Position numbers and translations under genes: made by a program. From Saturnia japonica (Eukaryota > Arthropoda > Insecta > Lepidoptera > Saturniidae), in the NCBI GenBank assembly GCA_033032175.1, contig CM065329.1, positions 11,910,985 through 11,974,984 of the forward strand: a DNA stretch of 64,000 nucleotides, written 5' to 3'. This document shows, one piece after another, positions 52,900-64,000 of the stretch. Under the pieces are notes generated by a model. It was not told the DNA's origin, did no database searches, and saw nothing but the letters and a program-made list of their open reading frames with translations. Numbering within the stretch: the first letter of the stretch is position 1; each line of letters begins with the position of its first letter.

Positions 52900-54447
52900 G
52901 TGTGAAAAACAGTCATTCTAACGCTTTTTTATGATGAAGTTGATAGCCAAACTAAGATAAAAATGATCGCCTACTTAAAAAGAGACAAATGCTCAGGTTT
53001 TAGCAAACGCTATGTCCCATCCAAGGAAGAACTATCCCAAAGTGGTTTGGTAAATTAAATTATTTTTTGTTTTTTTACATTTCTGGTTGTTTTTTTCTGG
53101 AAGCTTAAAGAAGAATATATCGTTTGAAGGTTGTAAAAGACACTGCCGAAACGGCTCTCAAATTAATGCAAGATTTTAACCAACTTATCACGCTGTGTCC
53201 ATTATCACAGAAATTTGTAACCGGACTGTAAAAAATCTACGCTAAAAAGATATTTACCCTGGCTGATTGTTATTACTTTATGTATATATGTTTATCTTAT
53301 TTTATTTGATATCCTTTTTCTTTTTTATTTGCATCGCATTTTGTAGTTTTATAGCAGACCGAAATATCAGGTCAAAACACGATTTTTGATATGATAAGGC
53401 ACTGGTAATAGTTTGAACCTTGGTGATATCCAACCAAAGTTTTGACGAAGAAAAGTTATTCCTCAAAGTGACGAGAAAAGACTTAAAAATCTAATAGCCC
53501 TGCATGAACACAATTAGATATAAAAGTGATTTAAAGATGCATTTGGCTAAACCTGGTTTTAAATTGAGTTGAAACTTAATGATGAACTTTGTCAATGAAA
53601 CAAAACGAAAGATCATCTAGTTCATACTGAACAATTTTTGGTATATTTGTCAAACATAGTATTAGAACAAAGAGAATGTCTGCAGTCAGAGTTACAAAAT
53701 ATATTGAATTGGGCACAAACAAATCCAAATGACCTAAATACAAATACTCTTTTTGAAAAAAATTCTCAGAATTTTGGTCCGAGTTCGTCTTCTTATAAGA
53801 ATTTGGAAACCATAATTAATCTTATATGTGGAACAAGAGCCGAGTGTATTGAAATTCGCCGTTGTAAAATATTATCAGAAATTCACAATAAGAATGTAAA
53901 GGCTTCATAAATAAACATACCTCCTACCTCCTAGTGAATAATTGTTATTTAGCCCAGAGGGCTTACAACCTCTAATGCAGAGTCTAGGAGGTCCGCAATC
54001 ATGGCTCAGCACTCCAACTTATGTGAGAAAACCTGTGCTCAAAACCAGGAATACAAAGATGTTCGGGCTAATAAATTGGTTGGTTCGAGGTATGCAAAAT
54101 TGTTTTTGTTGTCGTGGGACTCTGATGGATACCGGTGCGGCGGATAACATCTCACGACACACTTGTTATTGTGTCGGCGATATAGTGCATACCTAAAAGT
54201 GCTGTGCATATTTCGGCTTGGAGTAAACGCATTTGGAGCCTGGATCTCTTGGATTCATATCATCGGCGGAAAGGTAAGTGAGCCTTCATCCCGGTTATAG
54301 TATACCATATTCGGCGGTTATTTTGTGTGATATCTACTTCCAACCAGTTTAAAAATATACAGTCCACTTGATCTACAGAGGTAGAATATCGCACCCAGTG
54401 TGTGAGTGGTGGTTGCCAACACAAAAGACAAATAAGAAAAATTCCTT
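52900..54447 (+). pseudogene. Degraded retroelement coding region, possibly DIRS-like
   Basis: Scattered plus-strand frames, including 53638-53910 (EQRECLQSELQNILNWAQTN and FEKNSQNFGPSSSSYKNLET) and short frames at 53942-54196. They lie just upstream of the segment GFKGGCLKKHLQTWQQLGAK, which recalls the start of DIRS/Ngaro-type polyproteins ('GGRL..F...W..L....YIL'). The family is a guess from one motif; the frames are full of stops. Confidence 0.35.
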
Positions 54448-55420
54448 TCATTCAGAACAGGATAAATGACTACCAAATAGCCTCCGGATTCAAGGGTGGC
54501 TGTCTAAAAAAACATTTACAGACCTGGCAACAACTTGGTGCCAAAAAGTATATTTTAAAGATAGTTCACAGTTGCCATATAACTGTTGCAAAGCAAGCTA
54601 CACCAGCTACAAGAACTGTTTATTATATCCATATGGATAGCAAATGTTACGAGTAGATATAGGATCTCCACCAGGGAGTATAAGATCTGTTGTCGCCTCT
54701 AAGAGCTGGTTAGAAAATAGACCTGTTCAAGAGATATTATAAAGAGGAAATTGGAGATGTTTTGACGTTTTAAAAAAAAATTATTGTCGGAAAGTAGAAA
54801 AGAAAAATAATAATGAAACAGATTTCCTTCAATCTAATTTAACATCTGTACAGTTATCAGACTGTTTAGTCATTATAACTTGATTAATTCATAGATGATT
54901 AACATATAGTTTAATTTAATTTAATTTGTGAATTAATAGTCCAGTTTGAATTAAAGAAGCAATTAATAGACTTTATAATGTATGTTAATTTTTTATTTTA
55001 TACTAACTGTGCCCGTGGTTTCTCTCACGTGGACTACAGAATGCCCGCGCGAATCTTGCTCCCAGCTATTTTAAAGACAAAAATGCTTATTGTGGGTGTT
55101 CCTTAGAAGATAGATATATACTCTCCCGGACTTTTTTGTAGGTCTTTTTAATGCCTATGATTATGTGATACATTCATTTGCTATATCTCTTATGGTTTAC
55201 TCAGCATAAGCCATTAAGCGCCCGAATTGATTCACCAGGACCAGTTTTTTTAAAATATTTAAACCCTAATTATTTTTCTAAAATAAAAGTAGCCTAAGTT
55301 ACTCCCTATATCATCAGCTATCTATCAGTGAAAGTCCCGTCAAAATCGGTCCAACCGTTTCGGAGATTACCCGGAACAAACAGACAGACAGACAAAAATT
55401 AGAAAAATGGGCTTTTTGTT
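54448..55420 (+). mobile_element. Retroelement remnant with 'actagctgtgcccg' tail, copy 1 (left part)
   Basis: Nearly identical to 61003-61975: 'ttcattcagaacaggataaatgac' through the GGCLKKHLQTWQQLG coding remnant, 'gatttccttcaatctaatt', then 'ctgtgcccgtggttt.ctcacgtgg' (about 55008) and 'cccggaacaaacagac'. The unit is cut at 55420 by a mariner and resumes at about 56675. Confidence 0.8.
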
Positions 55421-56675
55421 ATATTAGGTCGGGGAAAAAGTGTTTTCGCATAACGTAGGTATAAACTTGTTATAAAATTTCTTTGGATGTACTATTTGTA
55501 TCTGGCTGGTTTTGGTAACATTAAAAAGTTTCAATTAAAAAATTTAAAAAAGTCCCGCTATTTTTCATTTGTTTTTCTCTGTAAAAATGAGTGAATCTAA
55601 TGAAGAAATTCGATACATTTTAAAATACTATTACAAAAAAGGCAAAAACGCAACTCAAGTAGCGAAAAAACTTTGTGATGTTTATGGACCTAATGCAGTG
55701 TCAGTAAAAGTAGCACAAAGTTGGTTCAAACGTTTTCAGTCCGGAAATTTTGATGTTAAAGATGCACCTGCTCTGGTCACCCCGATACGAATAAAATGGA
55801 CAGCATTTAAAAAAAAGTGGAGCAAGATCGGCATATCAGTAGTTATGATGTAGCCGAAGAACTGGAAATTGACCACAAAATAGTTTTAACCCGTTCGAAG
55901 AAAGCTGGCTATAACAAAAAGCTCGATATTTGAGTGCCACACGAACTCACTGAAAGAAACTTAATGAACCGTGTACTCATTTGCGATTACTTATTGAGAC
56001 GTAATGAAACCGAGCCGTTTTTGAAGAGACTGATAACTGGCGATGAAAAGTGGATCACGTACAACAAGAAATGCGAAAAAGGTCGTGGTCTACGGTCGGC
56101 CAGGCTTCACATTCTGTGGCTAAACCTGGGCTAACTCGAAATAAGGTGATGCTCTGTGTATGGTGGGACTGGAAGAGCATTGTTCATTATGAGCTTTTAC
56201 CGCCCGGCAAAACCATCGATTCGGATGTCTACTGCCAACAACTGATGACATTAAAGGAAGCAGTTGAGAGAAAGCGGCCGGAATTGATCAACAGGAAGGG
56301 TGTGGTCTTTCATCACGATAACGCTAGACCACACACATCTTTAGCCACTCAGCAAAAATTAAGGGAGTTTGGCTGGGAGGTGTTAGTGCATCCACCATAT
56401 AGCTCTGACCTTGCACCTTCAGATTTTCACCTGTTGTTTCGGACTCTTCATAATTCTTTAAGTTCTGTAAGGTTAACAAACTATTTGTTGCGTTTTTTTG
56501 ATCGGAAGTCCCAAAGTTTCTACAGCAACGGGATCATGTCTCTACCTACAAAATTGTAGAAAGTCATCCAACAAAACGGCACATATATACGGTAAATAAA
56601 TGTAAATAAACTTTGAAAAAAATTGTCTTGAGTTTTCATATAAAAATGCAAAGACATTTTTTCCCCGACCTATTA
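55421..56675 (+). mobile_element. Dead mariner inserted in the repeat
   Basis: Inverted termini: left 'taggtcggggaaaaagtgt', right (read inward) 'taggtcggggaaaaaatgt'. TA lies at each border. About 1.25 kb. The uninterrupted relative at 61975-62000 shows the empty site. Confidence 0.88.
55587..56558 (+). pseudogene. Mariner transposase pseudogene
   Basis: Pieces in several frames: MSESNEEIRYILKYYYKKGK and QSWFKRFQSGNFDVKDA (N-terminal domain), LLRRNETEPFLKRLITGDEK WITY (first Asp), VMLCVWWDWKSIVHYELLP, VVFHHDNARPHTS (second Asp), PPYSSDLAPSDFHL (third Asp). At least two frameshifts and stops (for example the TAG near 55851), so not functional. A different subfamily from the mariner at 47732-49022, judging by the termini and HHDNARPH motif. 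Confidence 0.9.
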
Positions 56676-56790
56676 TGTATCGTATATACTTTCATCTGTA
56701 TTTAGTAAAAAACTGTTATTTTGACATTACAAACAGACAAATCAATTTTATTTATTGTATAGAAGATGAATGAGATTTAATTTTGGTTTT
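56676..56790 (+). mobile_element. Retroelement/tail repeat copy 1 (right part)
   Basis: 'tgtatcgtatatactttcatctgtatttagtaaaaaactg' and 'acattacaaacagac', continuing copy 1 after the mariner. Confidence 0.75.
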
Positions 56791-57545
56791 CAGATATGTG
56801 TCAAAACAGCTACCAGGTCTTTTTAATTGTCAGGATGGAAGTAAGTAATTAATATTTTTAATGGTCTAAATTATTAACACAGAATGTTTCGAGAATGCAC
56901 TCAAAATTGTCGTTTAAAATAGTGCGAACATGGACTCAACGAGGTTACATCTTCAAAGATAAGTGAAACGTCACCGAACCGCCAACGAAATGTTTAAACG
57001 GAAACCATTCCGTCTGTAGCATAGATATCGGATGGCAAGATGGTGGCGAGTGTCCCAGAAGACCTGGTCCCAGCCATCATAAGCTTCAGTTTTCAACAAA
57101 TTTCAAAGCCAAAAGGAAAAATTAATTGAAGCACCACCATAAAATGACAATCATTAACAGATCAAATCACCCCTAGGGAACCAACACCAGAACCAAATAC
57201 GGCAGGTATCTTCTAAACCCACATCAGGACAAAGTCCCAAAACGGCGACACGACCAGGGACGGAGGATGACGGCACGATGTCATTCGGCATCGGCGAGCT
57301 GGGTATAGGAGAAGTTGAGGATCTCCTATATCCCAATAGAGTCCCTTTCGTCCAGAATTCCAGATGTAAAGTAATTCAATACAACCTCCATCAAAGTAGA
57401 CAACAGCTCGGCTACGTAAGTGGTTGTAGGACCACTTTACAACCATTGTTCTAATACAAGAGGCTTTATTTAGATCAGGAAAGGTGCTTACGCTCTCTAA
57501 CCTAGGAAGCAAGTGAATTACACGCAACAGCTTGCATCTATGCAT
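56791..57545. other. Intergenic DNA, nothing recognised
   Basis: GC content rises near 57200-57350. Open frames on the minus strand (57154-57545) carry no known motif. Confidence 0.3.
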
Positions 57546-57780
57546 CTAAAGAGCCTCATTAGCCTAGTGGTCCTAACCGGGACTGCTATGATCGAAGTCC
57601 GGGGTTCGATTCCCGGGTTGAGCATAGTTTGAGGTTTTTCTATGAAATTCCCAGTAGTAGCTCAAAGTTTGGCTTTGTGCCCGAATAATAGCAATAGGGT
57701 TGAACTTAAAAAAACTTACCCGGTGAACGGTAAGGTACATTTGTACTACTGGCGTGATGTTGTGTATATTATAAAAATGC
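57546..57780 (+). mobile_element. tRNA-derived SINE
   Basis: Pol III promoter boxes are clear: A-box region 'ttagcctagtggtcc' and B box 'ggttcgattccc'. The body shared with 44965-45220 follows ('tttttctatgaaattcccagtagtagctc', 'ggctttgtgcccga'). Not a true tRNA gene, because the fold beyond the boxes is lost. Confidence 0.82.
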
Positions 57781-57908
57781 GCAGGTCTTAACAGATTCCC
57801 ATTCCAGAGACCATAGGACTACTTACATGATGACCCAATTGTACACCACTGCAGTACTCGTATGGGCGTACATGTCGGAGATCGAGGGCCAACTGTCAGC
57901 ATCGGAGT

Positions 57909-58236
57909 CCTTCTTCTCCTTCTACCTAACTTGGCAAACTAGTCCTCTTTAATGAAGACAATTACCGACATTAACAAGTGAATATAGTATCTTGTCTTAT
58001 GACGATTTCAGTGTCCTAAACAAGATGGCGGCTCCCTTGTTAGAACTTTTTAGGGAGTTTTTGTGGGATCCCAGAACGCATGCTCTTAGTTAATGTTTAT
58101 AAACTTCACTTATGCACAAAAACCAAACTATATCACGCAAAACGCCACCAGTATTACTTAATATAGGGTTATAAACCCAAGCAAATGAATTAAAAACAAA
58201 AACCACAACATATCACAGCAAAATCCCGCCAAAAGC
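57909..58236 (-). mobile_element. Short (GAA)n-tailed retroposon, copy C
   Basis: Antisense copy of the 22188-22518 family: 'ttcttctccttctacctaacttgg', 'acaagatggcggctcccttgtta', 'tgcacaaaaaccaaactatatcacgc', 'aaaatcccgcc'. Confidence 0.78.
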
Positions 58237-58239
58237 TCT

Positions 58240-59495
58240 TTGCGTTGGAGTTATTGACTCAACTGATCGACAACTGTGACAGAGACTTGATGTCATCATT
58301 CGGACGGATTCCAATGCTCGCCGTCTGCTGTGGGACATGGAATACGATAAAAATCAAGACAGTAGATTATTTACTAACCTCGATATAATTAATACAGGGA
58401 CCACACCGTCCTTTCTTAACAGAAGAAGCAGAACAATCATGGCCTTGACCCTAGCTTCACAGCAGATGGTATCAAATCACCAAGTGGCATGTATCAGAGG
58501 AAGTTTGATGTTCAAACCACAAATGGATTTGATTTGATCGAAGGAAACTATTCCTTACAGGAACCGGCGAAAAACCAAACGAAATATATACACTAAACAC
58601 ATGGAAATTGGCTTCCACAATAAGCTAGTTCCTGCAAGGCTTGAGAACACAACAGATAGAAAAACAAGTAATGGAACTTACTAGCAGCTTAGTAAATAGC
58701 TATTGTTTAGCCTATCCGTTGACAAAGGAGACTAGGACAAATACTATGATGCAAAATCTAAGTACAAAGAAACACATAAGGTACAGGAGCAATGCATTGT
58801 GGAGGAAATTCTGTGGGAATATAGAATCGAACACACAAATAAACAGGATAAGTTCCTATCCAGTCAAAACCGATTATTGGTAGTGCTCTACTTGGAGCAG
58901 TCCAACTAGTGCGATTCCTCCACCGTACATAAGTTCGCAACTAAATAACTTAGTATTGTGTTCCCGCGGTGAGTAAGGTTTTCAGAGCTCTTTGGGGCAG
59001 AGGATTTGGCCAACCAACAATAATAGAACAAATTGAATGCGAGTGAAACCGTGAGGCACAGCTAGTAAAAACTGTTATCACATACACCGTAAGTTCCATC
59101 TTTTCCGCAAACACCAATGCGGAAAGAGCCCAGGGCTTATAAAATGCATTTACACTAAAACACAGCAGTTTTAAAACAGTTTTAAAAATGTACTATAGTT
59201 TGTCCAAAAAACCGATGTTTTACCAACACTAGCGAAATATAAAAGCACCGTGCATGGATATCGTCTATATAGACCAATAATCGTCTGATTCGAGCCAAAA
59301 GCCCACATCGCGCGGAGAACTGATCATGGCGAGTACCGGAATACACCCGAATAAGAGTCGTTTACATACTTGTATTCATGCCTATTTGTCTGTACGCAGC
59401 GAGTATTTAAACGATGCTCTTCAGTTCATCCAATCTCTCGATGACAGTCAGATGGTGAAGCTACAGCATTTCCTGCCCGACGAAGGAATCGCTGC
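58240..59495. other. Intergenic DNA and probable 3' UTR of the UPF0669-like gene
   Basis: A repeat end 'gtgaaaccgtgaggcacagctagt' lies near 59045-59070. Open frames at 58337-58883 have no known motif. The part next to 59495 on the minus strand is the likely 3' UTR of the gene ending at 59496. Confidence 0.35.
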
Positions 59496-59617
59496 TTACA
59501 TGAGAAACATTTCAAATACCATGTCCAGGATGCCTAGGAACTTTAGGAACCTCGGCTTGTTCTCTTCCTCGCCGGCCTGCGGTGAAGATTTCTCCTTGTT
59601 TCTCTTTTTCTCCATTT
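59496..59617 (-). CDS. UPF0669-like gene, last coding exon
   Basis: Acceptor GTTAACAG, then AA ATG GAG...; 40 codons to the TAA at 59496-59498. It is hidden under a longer chance frame on the plus strand. The phase (1) matches the donor of the previous exon. Confidence 0.65.
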
Positions 59618-62600
59618 CTGTTAACAATTATTATTTATATATTTAACTACAACTTTCTATTGAATGAAGATGTCGTGATAATTTTTCTTTTTGATAAACA
59701 ACAAGTACTTATGTAACAAAAGGTGGTTTTTGCGTGATGCGCGTACAACGGCAAACGTCGATTATTTTTTATATAGATAGATGATAAAAACGTTATATTT
59801 TATTGCTAAATACTATCTTGTAACAGTAGTGACTGGGCAAAACTGATAGGTGGTTTTAGGGTATTTTGATGTTTTATAACACCCGCTTTGGCTAGCTACC
59901 ACCCTCAAGTTAAAAAATTTGTCGGCAAACATAAGCGGAACATGCCTATAGAGTATAGACCTTGACTAGTGTTACCAGGAACTGTTAACAACTGTAGCAT
60001 TATTCTAAATTTTTTATATAACACGTCACAATAAATTCAAGTGGAAATACGTTCGAGAAACATTAGACGAATCTTTATTTATAAATATATAATCTTTGGT
60101 TACAAATAAAATATCGTCTTTATTTAGCAAGATGATTATACCAGTTTTATCGTGATGCGTCTTATGTCCTCTGTAGAGTGCCATCTTCTCCAAATCAGTT
60201 AGCTCCACAGAAGTATCGAGAAACACTTGGATGCTGTACTCCGAGATATCGCTAGACCAGTGCCCGAAAACACCAATACCTTTAAATAGAAATTATGATT
60301 TGTATTTTTAATTTTATCCTTTTTATTATTTTATTAAACGCTGTTAGATTTTACGTAAATAATTTATTAATACGCAGTAAAAAAAATCAAATAAAGTCAC
60401 TCTTCTGATCTTCACTATACTGTGGTCGTTATAATAGTATCTCTCTCTATGGTCCTCTTGCAGATTTCTTCCTTTTTATCGCTTGTTATTTCCACTTCGT
60501 TGTTCAAAACGGAACTGTCCTGGGTCGGAACACCAAAAAAATTAAAGGATCGAAATCACTAAAAATGTCTCTTACATTAGATCATCGTTTAAAAGGGGTG
60601 ATGTTTTATTTTTAGACCATTGTTTGTCGTATGAGGCAATCTGAGAGATATTAACATTTAATGTGTGAGTGAACTAAAGTGTTTTTAATAGGAACAAATA
60701 GATATTTGATATTTTGAGTACATTCTAGAAGATTGCAGACATTATTTTGTCAGATCATAACAATATTTTATTAGTTGGCTCTTGATAACATTTTATCTGA
60801 TTAGTGATTACACTATAAGCCGTCCAAGAAAACTCGACCCTCAGAGGGCTTTTACAGCTTCACGGGGCTTGATAATCATAAGTAAAGTTTGTATAAGATA
60901 AACTTAAATGGTATATAAGTAATTGGATGATATGAAATAATAAGTCAAACCGTATTTGTGTTAAATCATGGACGCACAGAGTTAAAAAAATCGATTTTTT
61001 TTTTTCATTCAGAACAGGATAAATGACTACCAAATAGCCTCCGGGTTCAAGGGTGGCTGTCTAAAAAACTTTTATAGGCCTGGCAACAACTTGGTGCCAA
61101 AAAGTATATTTTAAAAATAGTTTACAGTTGCCGTATAACTGTTGCAAAGCAAGCTACACCAGCTACAAGAACTATTATATCAGGATGGATAACAAATGTT
61201 ACGAGTAGATATAGGATCTCCACCAGGGAGTATAAGATCTGCTGTCGCCTCTAAGAGCTGGTTAGAAAATAGACCTGTTCAAGAGATATTATAAAGAGGA
61301 AATTGGAGATGTATTGACACTTTAAAAAAAAATTATTGTCAGAAAGTAGAAAAGAAAAGTAATAATGGAACAGATTTCCTTCAATCTAATTTCACATCTG
61401 TACAGTTTTCCAACTGTTTAGTCATTATAACTTGTTTAATTCATAGACGATTAACATACACTTTAATTTAATTGAATTTGTGAATGAATAGTCCAGTTTT
61501 AATTAAAGAAGCAATTAATAGACTTTATAATGTATGTTAATTTTTTATTTTATACTAGCTGTGCCCGTGGTTTCGCTCACGTGGACTACAGAATGCCCGC
61601 GCGAATCTTGCTCCTCCGCTCCCGGCTATTTTAAAGACAAAAATGCTTATTGTGGGTGTTTCTTAGAAGATAGATGTATACTCCTCTCCCGGACTTTTTT
61701 GTAGCTTTTTAATGCCTATAATTATGTAGTACAATTATTTTCTATATCTCTTATGGTTTACTCAGCATTAGTCATTTAAGCGCCCGAATTGTTTCACCGT
61801 GACCTGTATTTTTTATTTGTGCGGAAACCTAATTCTCTTTCTAAAATAAAAGTAGCCTCAGTTACTCCCTATATAATCAGCTATCTATCAGTGAAAGTCC
61901 CGTCAAAATCAGTCCAACCGTTTCGGAGATTACCCGGAACAAACAGACAGACAGAAAAAATTTTTAAAATGGGCTTTTTGTTAATGGTTTTGTATATACT
62001 TTCATATGCATTTAGTAAAAAGCTTTTATTTTGACATTACAAACAGACACTTCAATTTTATTACTTGTATAGGATGTATGTATGTACAAAATCTGTGAAT
62101 TCTGTTTTTGAAGTGAAAACTTCTATAGGAAGGTTTGGATAAAGAATAAATTTCTGTAAGTCGTCACCACATGATTATGTGACGTCTTAAGAATAAAAAA
62201 TAAATAAAATTATGTTACACATTAATATTTTATAAAGTTATTATTTCTTATTTTAAATTATATTTGTATTTTCTTAATTCTATTAATAATATTAATAATA
62301 CTTACTTCTATTATTATTATTAATTCTATTATTTAAAATTTAGGAAAAATATATATAATTTTAAGTTTTCACTTCTGCTGTTAATATTAATTAACCTTAT
62401 TTTAATATTCTTATGGTATGCTGAAAGGTTTGTCGGACACTCCATCTGCTCTAGAAATAATCTATACCGCAATATACATAGAGGTGCTTGGTAGCAGCTT
62501 ACTCAAGTGTTTAAGTATTTAAAAAGGTAAAATAATACAATTTCAAATGTAACTAAAATCTAAATACATAGTTACTTACAAGTAAATGGGTGCCCCACTC

Positions 62601-62734
62601 TTTTGCACCACAAGTAGAACATTAGCAAAAACATAAACTTACCTATAGGTCTGGGAAACTTTGATGGAATGTAGACCATGTCATGTCCGCATGTAGCAGA
62701 GCTGAAGCTGTTCTCTTCCACTTCATAACCGGGC
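59496..62734 (-). CDS. UPF0669 (C6orf120-like) protein, last three exons (partial gene)
   Basis: Three minus-strand exons join in frame: 62643-62734, 60142-60279, 59496-59617. The spliced reading gives PGYEVEENSFSSATCGHD, MVYIPSKFPRPIGIGVFGHW, SSDISEYSIQVFLDTS, then an acidic/basic tail (MEKKRNKEKSSPQAGEEENK) and a hydrophobic C-terminus (FLKFLGILDMVFEMFLM). The order 'PGYEV..ATCG..IP..F.RPIGIG.YGH..E....V..D' and a short hydrophobic end fit the UPF0669/C6orf120 family of small secreted proteins of unknown role. The first exons, with the signal peptide, lie right of the window. The family call is from memory of the vertebrate protein, so moderate. Confidence 0.65.
60142..60279 (-). CDS. UPF0669-like gene, second-last coding exon
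   Basis: GIGVFGHWSSDISEYSIQVF and LDTSVELTDLEKMALYRGHK. Acceptor AAAG|GT, donor ACTG|GTATAA (weak but in phase). Reading through the donor would give another 38 codons and a stop at 60026, a possible alternative end. Confidence 0.65.
60340..60770 (+). repeat. About 400-bp dispersed repeat in an intron of the UPF0669-like gene
   Basis: Second copy of the family at 43720-44100. Confidence 0.6.
61003..62080 (+). mobile_element. Retroelement remnant with 'actagctgtgcccg' tail, copy 2 (uninterrupted)
   Basis: Same unit as 54448-55420 plus 56676-56790, without the mariner. Starts after a T-run with 'ttcattcagaacagg' and ends 'acaaacagacacttcaattttatt'. The shared empty site 'gggctttttgttaatgg' is at about 61972-61988. 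Lies in an intron of the UPF0669-like gene. Confidence 0.82.
62643..62734 (-). CDS. UPF0669-like gene, third-last coding exon
   Basis: Acceptor TTTCCAG, donor GTAAGT. Encodes PGYEVEENSFSSATCGHD and MVYIPSKFPRPI. The ATCG cysteine is a family hallmark. Confidence 0.68.
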
Positions 62735-62739
62735 CTGGA

Positions 62740-64000
62740 AAATAACAATACAGGGCTGTGATGACCTTTTTTATCATTATCGGTTTAGCATTATGCCCAC
62801 AATCTCACCTGATCCCAACATGGTAATATGCTAAGCCTAGTGAAAGACTGGCTCCCAAGTTCAGCTGCCTGAACACACCTATTGGTGTTCGGAGGCAGAT
62901 TTTCAACTACAGGGTGGTAGCTAGCTATGAGGCCATTAGAAAAAGTTCTATCACCATGCAACCTGATGATTTATGAGTATCAGGTATTTATCAGGTTTTT
63001 ATGGCCTTATATTCTATATACTAGCTGTGCCCCACAGTTTCATCTGTGTTTGTTTTATATGACAAAAATCGCCAAAACACCTGTGTAGGCAATTTTTAAT
63101 ACTGTGTAAAGCTATTGACATTTTTATGAGGAACAAATTAATTTTTAAATTATAATACAGCCTATGTTATTTGCTGATACTGTAGCTTTACATTGGTGAA
63201 AGAATTTTTGAAATTGGTCTAGTAGTTTTTGAGTTTATCCATTACAAACAAACAAAAAATCAAATCTTTCCTCTTTATAATATTGTATAGATTATTATTA
63301 CTCAAAATCGATGTGTACCAATTTTGTATGATGTTGACTTCAATCATGCCAGCTCAGTTCTTCCAAGAAATCTACCAGTCACCCCATGTTTATATAGTCC
63401 TTAGTGTACCAAGATATTTAACAAGGCTTTTTCACACCAACTCTTTATACTCTCAAGTATATTAACTGACATCTCAAACACCTTTCAAGAGCTCCTAGGA
63501 GAGGAGGGTTCAAAGAGAGATAGGACACAGAGAAATTTCTTTATGATTTTCCTTTATTTGGACCAGTCCAACTGGTAGACCCTACAGAAGATCACAGCCA
63601 AATAACCTTGTGTAGTGTTTCTGAGGTGAGTAGGGGTTCCACAGCACAACGGGTATGGGAGTTCAAGGTTGGCAACACTTTAGTGATAATTATGGTGTTA
63701 CAAGATTCCATAGGCAACAGTAGCCACTTACCATCAGGCAGGTTACACAACAAGGATAAATAAGAGAAGCTATTTGGAAATATAATAATAGGGCTTGTGT
63801 GTCAGTGTGCTAAGCCCTTAAAGTTCAGAACAAAATAGGTCTACTATTGCTGCTTTGTGGTAGAATTAAGGGAGAATGTGGTGCTTTTACAGCTCATGTG
63901 CAGCTTCCAGAACAACTTATAGATTCTAGACAATAGACATTCAAAATCAGAAAATGCCAATGACACAAACTAAAAAGGGTTAAAGTTTAGAATCGATTGG
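62740..64000. other. Intronic DNA of the UPF0669-like gene with SINE-like repeats
   Basis: Repeats seen: 62775-62950 ('ggctcccaagttcagctgcctgaacac'), an 'actagctgtgccccacagtttcatctgtg' element from 63021 to about 63290, and 63650-63760 ('ggcaacagtagccacttaccatcaggcagg', a common Lepidopteran SINE end). No further exon of the minus-strand gene recognised before the window edge. Confidence 0.5.

Noticed and set aside
57560..57640. Possible tRNA gene
   Set aside because: A and B boxes are present, but no cloverleaf with a 3' acceptor can be drawn. The body matches another SINE copy at 44965-45220.
59326..59646. 106-codon plus-strand ORF
   Set aside because: Overlaps on the other strand the last exon of the UPF0669-like gene, which has an acceptor, matching phase and a family-like C-terminus. 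The plus-strand frame has no motif and ends in low-complexity residues.

Overview
This window looks like insect nuclear DNA, most probably from a moth or butterfly. Genes are split by AT-rich introns with GT..AG borders. One locus carries a ZAD domain, a zinc-finger domain typical of insects. The rest is crowded with insect-type mobile DNA: copia elements using the half-tRNA primer site, mariners, R1-clade and RTE-like LINE fragments, tRNA-derived SINEs, MITEs, and repeats starting 'actagctgtgcccg' that are common in Lepidoptera. No bacterial features, CRISPR arrays or rRNA genes were seen. The species call is inference.

Host genes, left to right. (1) 1281-1573 (-): first coding exon of a TMX2-like thioredoxin-related membrane protein; the rest lies off the left edge. 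(2) 6274-19581 (-): a ZAD/C2H2 zinc-finger locus. A single 5' exon (19396-19581) encodes the first half of a ZAD. Four separate large exons (17636-18967, 10549-11646, 8977-10209, 6274-7506) each start right after a phase-0 splice acceptor, encode the second half of a ZAD, then about 9-10 zinc fingers, then a stop. I saw no other ZAD 5' half, so this looks like one transcription unit with a shared first exon and mutually exclusive terminal exons. (3) 33046-46245 (+): the complete CCT7 (chaperonin TCP-1 eta) gene, 13 coding exons, 542 aa, with the start codon alone on exon 1. (4) 59496-62734 (-): the last three exons of a UPF0669 (C6orf120-like) secreted-protein gene that starts off the right edge.

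Mobile DNA. 20.3-27.9 kb is a copia element on the minus strand with recognisable LTRs, primer binding site and polypurine tract. It is broken by at least four later insertions, including a solo LTR with a 5-bp target duplication. A second solo LTR of the same family sits in the opposite orientation at 30.8-31.5 kb. 47.7-49.0 kb is a full-length mariner with an open 350-aa transposase. 49.6-51.7 kb is a rearranged second copia in which gag-protease is fused in frame to RNase H, flanked by 205-bp inverted repeats and a perfect 53-bp-arm palindrome. 51.9-52.9 kb is the 5' end of an R1-like LINE. 53-56.8 kb and 61.0-62.1 kb hold two copies of a degraded retroelement with a shared tail, one split by a dead mariner. 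MITEs with clear target duplications (hAT-like, Harbinger-like, pogo-like) and a (GAA)n-tailed short element are scattered between.

The most interesting system is the ZAD locus, which would place four different DNA-binding arrays on one dimerisation domain by choice of last exon. The host genes share no evident pathway.
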